From Chinchilla lanigera (lineage: Eukaryota > Chordata > Mammalia > Rodentia > Chinchillidae): a stretch of DNA of 64,000 bases. This document shows positions 58,868 to 64,000 of this stretch, one piece after another (within the stretch, counting starts at the first letter, position 1; each line of letters opens with the position of its first letter). The stretch lies in NCBI RefSeq assembly GCF_000276665.1, contig NW_004955436.1, positions 17,431,905 through 17,495,904 of the forward strand, given 5' to 3'. The notes below the pieces were generated by a model, which saw only the letters and a program-made list of their open reading frames with translations, did not search any database and was not told the DNA's origin. The position numbers were made by a program, and so were the translations under genes.

Positions 58868-58991
58868 AACCATGCAGTTCAGGCTTGTTTTGAGCTCACT
58901 TTGTAGCTGAGGCTGGCCTTGAACTCGCAAGGATCCTCCTGCCTCAGCCTCCCGAGTGCTAGAATTACAGGCATTTGCCACCGTGTGTGGC
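58868..58991 (-). repeat. B1 SINE monomer with target-site duplication
   Basis: Plus-strand text 'ttcaggcttgttttgagctc', 'gctgaggctggccttgaact', 'gatcctcctgcctcagcctc' and 'gagtgctagaattacaggca' is the reverse complement of B1. The whole insertion, including the tetranucleotide tail, is bracketed by a perfect 15-bp duplication, ctgagtgattttttt, at 58774-58788 and 58992-59006. No ID unit is attached. Confidence 0.93.
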
Positions 58992-59221
58992 CTGAGTGAT
59001 TTTTTTAAAAGGATATTGTTAAATTTCTAGAATATATAAACCTAATATCTGCATCTTAGAAGGAAATTTAGGTCCCTACATTTCATTTTTAGATTTGCAG
59101 TCAAAGGATGGCTTGAAGGGCACACTGACTGGCTTGCTTTGGATTGTTCTTAAGTTTCCCTGTGCCCTGGCTATTACTGTTTAACCCACATTGAGCAAAA
59201 ATTTGGCCTGTCCTCAAGGAG

Positions 59222-59405
59222 CTGTCATTCCTGTCCCATTCATCCATCATTCCTTCCTCCTTTCCTTCCTGTCCTCCTCTTTTTCACTTCCTATCTCTTC
59301 TCTTTTGCCTCTCCCTCCCTCCGCTCCCTTCCTGCTTCTCCTCCTGATCTTTTTCCTCTTCCTCCTTTTTTCTTTCCCTCCATCCTCCCTGCCCTCCTCC
59401 CTGAA
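59222..59405 (+). repeat. Long polypyrimidine tract
   Basis: About 180 bp of almost purely C/T sequence on the plus strand, with few purine interruptions, has short cctt and ctcc motifs. Tracts of this type can form intramolecular triplex (H-DNA). The opposed Ser/Leu/Pro-rich and Arg/Lys/Gly-rich frames here are compositional. Confidence 0.85.
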
Positions 59406-60975
59406 GCAGTTACAAACATTTTTATAGGGAACTTAAATAAAAACTTAGATAGAACCATATTGTCTTTGCACTTCAACAACCTAATGCCGAGAACTTTCCC
59501 CCCCTCTGTGCAGGATGAATGGTTCCTGAGTAGTAAATATGATTAAGAGCTTTGAACATAAAGAGTGACTGTGAGCTGGGAGAGAATGGGAGGAGGAAGA
59601 TGTATAGGAGGTCTTGGAGCAAATATATAATGGGGAAAACCCAGTGTGTTAATGTGAGAACACAAGTGTGTGAGGTAGGGATGGTATCTGCTGGCAGGGC
59701 GGCTCTTGGACACATGGGAAGGAGCTGTGTTTTAATGTGCAGAATACTGGGAAGCCCCAAGTAGAACATGGGAGAAAGTGATACGCAATGGGACTAGATT
59801 GGTGGATGGGACTTCGGAAGTAGGACTGAAGATCCAGAGAGACGTTGAAGGTGTTGTGGAGTGGTAAGGAGGTTGTCAGAGGAGAAATAGGGTGTGGCTG
59901 TAAAGGCTTGTGCCAGCAAGGTGTAAAGAAGCCAATATATGGTAGACATGGGCTGAATTTGGGGAAAAGAACAGTAAGGTTGAAAATTCTACTTAGTAAG
60001 TCATTGTCTATGAACTTTTCTCTCTCATAATCTGCATAACCATTCCTTTGCTCAGGCACTCAAAGCCTTGCTTCTGCCTTATTATCAGAATTGTCCTGCT
60101 CTTATTTAACTTCTACCAGCTGCGTAGACATTTATTTCACAACATCACCTCATAGCAGTCGCTCTTTACTACATTCGTACAGTAGTCTTATAAATGCAGT
60201 GGTACTTAATTGATCTTCACATTTATAAATTTCCTTCCACATGCCTCCTAGTCTTTCCAGTGAGCTTTCAATAATAATGTAGACTGAGATGGTATAAAAA
60301 AGTCCTTTCTGTCCTCTAATACAAAGTCACAGATACTACAAACTCAGTGTGTTTCAAGAAATTTAAGGGAATATTGAGTTTTGGCTGTGTTATTAAAACT
60401 TTACTAGATGAGACTAGAGAGGCAGTATAAGTTACAATTCTTAAGATACAGATAATCAAGTTAAATATTTTGTTCCAAAGATTAGCAGTGGGATGGGAAT
60501 TTAGGGTTGAGAAAGACTGGGAATTCTAAATTTTCTGGAATTAAACAAGATCATGTATGTGAAGTACAATGCCTGACAGTTAGGGCTCCATAATAATTTA
60601 TTAGAGTCATAATTATTATTGTGACTGAACTGTTAAAGGACTGAACTTGTTAAAGATTAATCAGTGTTAGTGATGTTGGCTTCTTTGCCTTCTACCTTAA
60701 GAAATCTGGTCTAACATTTCAACTACCTGAACTTATTCCTGTAAAAGGAATTAATGGTCATTTAATTGGCAGTTCCGGCAGACATTTTTCATATCTTATT
60801 AAATAGCAGTTCTTGTTTGCATTCAAACTTTGTCCTTAACGTAGTCTCCTCTGGTTTTCTTGAGTGCGCTCTCTCCTCTCACTTTTCCACCGCCTGTTGC
60901 ATTCTTCCTTTTGCACCTCCATCATTGTTTCTGTCCCTCCATAAGCCCATTAAATGCGTGTGGTGCAGAGTTCCG
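59406..60975. other. Unique sequence, nothing recognised
   Basis: The overlapping frames at 59473-60059 (98 and 136 codons on minus, 61-70 codons on plus) show no family resemblance. No repeat is recognised. Confidence 0.4.
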
Positions 60976-61360
60976 TGATAGGGCTTTGCTGTGATGTGAA
61001 TGTGTCCCCCCGAAATCCTATGCTGAGAAGTTCATCCTCCATGTAACTGTGTGGGGATATGAGCCCTGAAGGCAAGTGCTTAGGTCACGAGGGCTCTACC
61101 ACTGTAAAAGGATTAGTGCCATGACTGTGGAAGTGGGTTCCTTACAAAAGGATGAATTTGGCCTCATCTTCTCCCTGTCTGTCCCTCTTTGAATCTCTGT
61201 GCCTTCCACTATGGGATGGCACAGAAAGAAACCTTTCCCTGGATGTCAGCACCTTGCCCTTAGACGTTCCAGTCTCCAGTATGTGAGCCAGTATCCTTGA
61301 GCATTATAAAATACCCTGTTCGTGGCATCCTGTTTGAGCAGCACAGAATGGGCGAAGACA
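60976..61360 (+). mobile_element. Solo MaLR-type LTR (MST-like)
   Basis: The element reads 'tgatagggctttgctgtgat', 'gtgaatgtgtccccccgaaa', 'taggtcacgagggctctacc', 'ggattagtgccatgactgtg', 'ccactatgggatggcacaga' and 'cccttagacgttccagtctc', finishing with 'gcacagaatgggcgaagaca'. TG and CA ends remain, at about 385 bp. It is a plus-strand solitary LTR without gag- or pol-like sequence beside it. Confidence 0.82.
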
Positions 61361-61464
61361 GCTTTCTTCACATACTTTCTTAATACTTTTATGCTCTTTG
61401 ATTTCTTTAGCTACTGTCCTCTAGTAGAAACACTAGTTCCCTCCTTGCAAACTTCCAGCTACTG

Positions 61465-61635
61465 TATACACACATGCAGTGCTCCACATAATGACATTTT
61501 GGCCAACAATACACCACTTATGCAAGTGTGGTCCTGTAAGATAATATTGTTTAATGAGGGACACGCATGATGTTTGCACAAGGTGGAAGTCATGGGACAA
61601 TGCATTTCTCAGAATGTGTTGTGGCCCAGCTTACA
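61465..61635. mobile_element. Probable DNA-transposon (Tigger/MER-type) remnant
   Basis: The left part, 'gtgctccacataatgacatt' then 'ttggccaacaatacaccact' and 'gtggtcctgtaagataatat', and the right part, 'gcatgatgtttgcacaaggt' then 'acaatgcatttctcagaatg', match the two ends of a family whose consensus contains 'gcataacgacatttcggtca...gcatttctcagaacgtat'. The middle is deleted. The subfamily name is uncertain. Confidence 0.5.
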
Positions 61636-61699
61636 TAGCCCACATAAACTTCAAATGTGGTGTGTCCCAGTCATACTTTACTTCAAGACCTATTCTTCT

Positions 61700-62105
61700 C
61701 TCCCTCTGTCCATTACAAACGCCATCACCTCTACAGTCATCCAAGCTAGAGCCTCAGGATCATCCTTCTCCCTTTCCTCATCTTTGCCACATACAACTTT
61801 AGTGCTTTACAAGGTGAAGTCCTTGTCATCCAATGAGTTACTTTATTATCCAGACACACTTTTTGGTTCTTTCTCCCATTCTCTCATCTCGCTATTATTC
61901 CTCACAAAAGTTATACTGAAGTGGTCCCCATGTTTATTTGTCCCCCGAATATACTTTGTTTTTCCATGCTTCTGTACATTTACAGCTGCCGTTTCCTCTG
62001 CCTCTAATGTCATTTTCTAATTTCTGTATTAGATGAACTTCCGCCTGTACTTTGAGACATAAAGGTCATCTCTATCGTGAAGTTTTTCTTCCTGCATCTA
62101 GATAT
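61700..62105 (+). repeat. L2 (LINE2) 3' fragment
   Basis: 'gagcctcaggatcatccttc', 'tccctttcctcatctttgcc', 'ctgtacatttacagctgccg', 'tttcctctgcctctaatgtc', 'gatgaacttccgcctgtact' and 'aaaggtcatctctatcgtga' follow the L2 3' region in order. The 148-codon frame at 61574-62020 lies inside this relic and the adjacent DNA transposon, so it is not a gene. Confidence 0.6.
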
Positions 62106-62109
62106 ACAC

Positions 62110-62739
62110 TTTTTGTGGTTTATAAATTATTTGAATGATTTGACTATTCAAATAGCATACTATTTCTTACTCCACTAGGGGGCAAATTTAAGGAAAATTA
62201 ATGAAATATATGGGTCATCTACTTATATATAGTAATAAAATCTTGACTGTAGATGATGTTTTCCAGAATCCACAGTGTTCAACAATAAAAATAGGAGCTA
62301 TATATGAAATATAAAATAGTTCCATTATAAATTAATCAGAAAATAGAGAATATTTAATCCTTGAAGTGAATTAAGTCCTACAATTGTTAACAAAAGAGCT
62401 TGCCCATGTTTTTTAAAAAAAGTATTGCTATCTTTATGTGGTTATGTGTAAGTATATTTGCAGATGTGTTAAATAGGTATGTATAAAGTCAAACTAATTA
62501 TGGAAAATAGAAAAGTCATGAGTTTTATTAGTTGGCATTTAAGGCCCTGTAGCAGTGGCAGAGCTTAGAACAGTGTCTGTATCTATCAACAGAAAGAGCA
62601 TAAAGTGAACTGTCAATACGGTCATACACCTTTACTAACAGAAAATGAGTATCTTCTTTTTAGAGTGCTACATTGGTCTTCTACTGTATAGTGAGTTTCA
62701 GTTTTGGGAGAATTGGCCTCATTGAATTTCTAGCTGTGG
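62110..62739. other. AT-rich unique sequence with one CTCF-like motif
   Basis: No repeat or gene is recognised. The motif at 62172-62184 is listed separately. Confidence 0.4.
62172..62184 (+). promoter_or_regulatory. CTCF-like core motif
   Basis: ccactagggggca matches the CTCF core ccactagggggcgct at 12 consecutive positions before diverging. The flanks are AT-rich and carry no evident upstream CTCF module. Occupancy is inferred only. Confidence 0.4.
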
Positions 62740-63116
62740 TGTTAGTCTGTTTTCCATCGCTATAACTGACACACCCAAGGCTGGGTACTTTATAAAGAAA
62801 GGGGTCCTCTTGGAGGCTGGAGGTCTTAACACTGTGCCATTGATTGTGGTAAGGACTTCCCGGGGTGTATTACACGATGACAGATGCCATCATAGTGACA
62901 GTACACGTGGAAGAGAGTTGGGTCAGGCTGTGTTTTGTAACAACTCACTGTCTCAGGAGCTAATGGGGGTCCCTGAAGACCCATGTTAATCCCTTCCCAG
63001 GGCAGCACTCCAGTGACTTCCCACTGGCGTTACCTCTTAAAGGTCTCATTGCCTTTCTCATCCTCACTGAGGAGAAACTTCAGTCCCTGAGGGGGTCACA
63101 CTCAAACCATGTCCAC
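62740..63116 (-). mobile_element. Solo MaLR-type LTR
   Basis: Plus-strand text 'tgttagtctgttttccatcg', 'ctataactgacacacccaag', 'gctgggtactttataaagaa', and near the right end 'gaggagaaacttcagtccct' and 'cactcaaaccatgtcca' is the reverse complement of a MaLR LTR. It lies head-on to the plus-strand MaLR LTR at 60976-61360, 1.4 kb away. No internal retroviral sequence is seen between them. Confidence 0.75.
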
Positions 63117-63129
63117 ACCACGGCAGGCA

Positions 63130-64000
63130 CACTTTTGGAAGTTTGGACTTTGAGTAGTGTGAGGCATGCTGTCTGTTTCAGCTTGATCAGTTTCTACTAT
63201 TATATATGTCTTTAGATTCATTAATCGTTTCTTCTCCACTGTGTAAACTGCCACTAACACCTAATTCTCTACTGTATTTTTGGTCACAGATGGTGAGATT
63301 TTTGTCTCAGACTTTTCCTCTCTAGAAGTTCAACTTAGATCATTTTTATATCTTCCTTATTGAGACTGCTTAACTTACTGATTATTTGTTCTAGTTTCTT
63401 AAACATAGGAAATGCAGTTAAAATAACATTTAGCATCCTTTTCTACTAGTGATTCTAACATTTGTGTCATTTCTGGGGAAGTTTAGATTGATTTTTTTTC
63501 TCTTCTATATAAATCATATTTTTCTGCCTCTTTGCACATTTGATAATTTTTGATTGGATACTAGAACTTTTCTTTGTAGAATACTAGAAACCTTTGTATT
63601 CCTAAAAATATTCTTAAGCATTTTTGTGTGGCATAGGTAAGGTACTTTGAGATACTTTCCATCCTTAAGATCTCGCCTTTAAGCTTTGTTAGTAGCACCG
63701 GGGTAACATTTAGTCTTGGGTCAGTTTTTTCCCACTATCAAGGCAGGACTCTTCTGAATACCGGAACCAATGCCTCACATCTTTCTTCTGCTCTTGCTGC
63801 TGAAACAGGCACTAGTCTTGGCCCTCTGAACTCTGGGCGTTGCTCCCTCTAATACTCTCAGGCAGTTCTTCCCCTGCCCGAAGTGCTCTGACATGCATTT
63901 ATAGATCGGTAGTCAACTGAATCCTTTGCCCGCAGATCCTCAGTGTTCTCTGTGGAATGCTGTAATCCCCATGCTTGCCTTGTGGTCTTGAACTACTTCG
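63130..64000. mobile_element. L1M-type LINE segment, runs off the right edge
   Basis: 'catatttttctgcctctttg', 'ataatttttgattggatact', 'ctttgtattcctaaaaatat', 'tcttaagcatttttgtgtgg', 'cttttaagctttgttag'-like text, 'caaggcaggactcttctgaa', 'gttgctccctctaatactct' and 'cccgcagatcctcagtgttc' match, in order, a well-known ancient L1M untranslated-type region. The subfamily and orientation are not certain to me. No open ORF2-like frame is visible in this part. Confidence 0.65.

Noticed and set aside
58757..58981. Minus-strand Lys/Glu/Arg-rich frame resembling a coiled coil
   Set aside because: It is encoded by the TTTC tetranucleotide repeat and a B1 SINE.
61574..62020. 148-codon plus-strand open frame
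   Set aside because: It is covered by a DNA-transposon remnant and an L2 fragment.

Overview
This is AT-rich mammalian nuclear DNA with no complete protein-coding gene that I can recognise. The interspersed repeats place it in a rodent. It carries many tRNA-Ala-derived ID-type SINEs, B1 (7SL-derived) monomers, and composite SINEs in which a B1 unit is followed by an ID unit. I saw no B2 elements, which are typical of mouse and rat, and no long sciurid-type ID variant. That favours a rodent outside Muroidea, and possibly outside squirrels, but I cannot name the species. Older shared eutherian repeats are also present: MIR, L2, MER20, MER5A, MaLR LTRs and L1M-type sequence.

Layout. 1-11 kb is mostly unique sequence with an L2 fragment, several MIRs, one well-preserved minus-strand ID and a near full-length MER20. 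11-18 kb is repeat-poor. It holds a possible 3'-terminal coding exon (16271-16377) and a 267-bp open segment (14271-14537) that may be conserved. 18-31 kb has MIR, ID, a second MER20, a MaLR LTR, a possible retropseudogene remnant (27180-27816), a GC-rich patch (30240-30720) and a CA/GA microsatellite. 31-47 kb is the SINE-dense part, with several ID and B1-ID copies, MER5A, an L1-like fragment, a G-rich tract and a Z-DNA-prone GT repeat. 47-58 kb contains a perfect DR1 nuclear-receptor motif, a B1-ID copy, a CTCF-like motif, a MaLR LTR, a young ID, a candidate internal exon (57110-57175) and an unexplained 26-bp-arm inverted repeat (57454-57531). 58-64 kb holds a B1 with an expanded TTTC tract, a long pyrimidine tract, two more MaLR LTRs, an L2 fragment, a DNA-transposon remnant and an L1M-type segment running off the right edge.

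The simplest reading is a large intron or a gene-poor intergenic interval. The open reading frames of 60-200 codons look like chance frames or lie in repeats. The two exon candidates rest only on splice-site and reading-frame quality. I found no CRISPR, operon, phage or other prokaryotic system, and I do not think the window contains an undescribed multi-gene system. The items most worth checking are the hairpin at 57.5 kb, the exon candidates at 16.3 and 57.1 kb, the DR1 site at 50.06 kb and the diagnostic ID subfamily.
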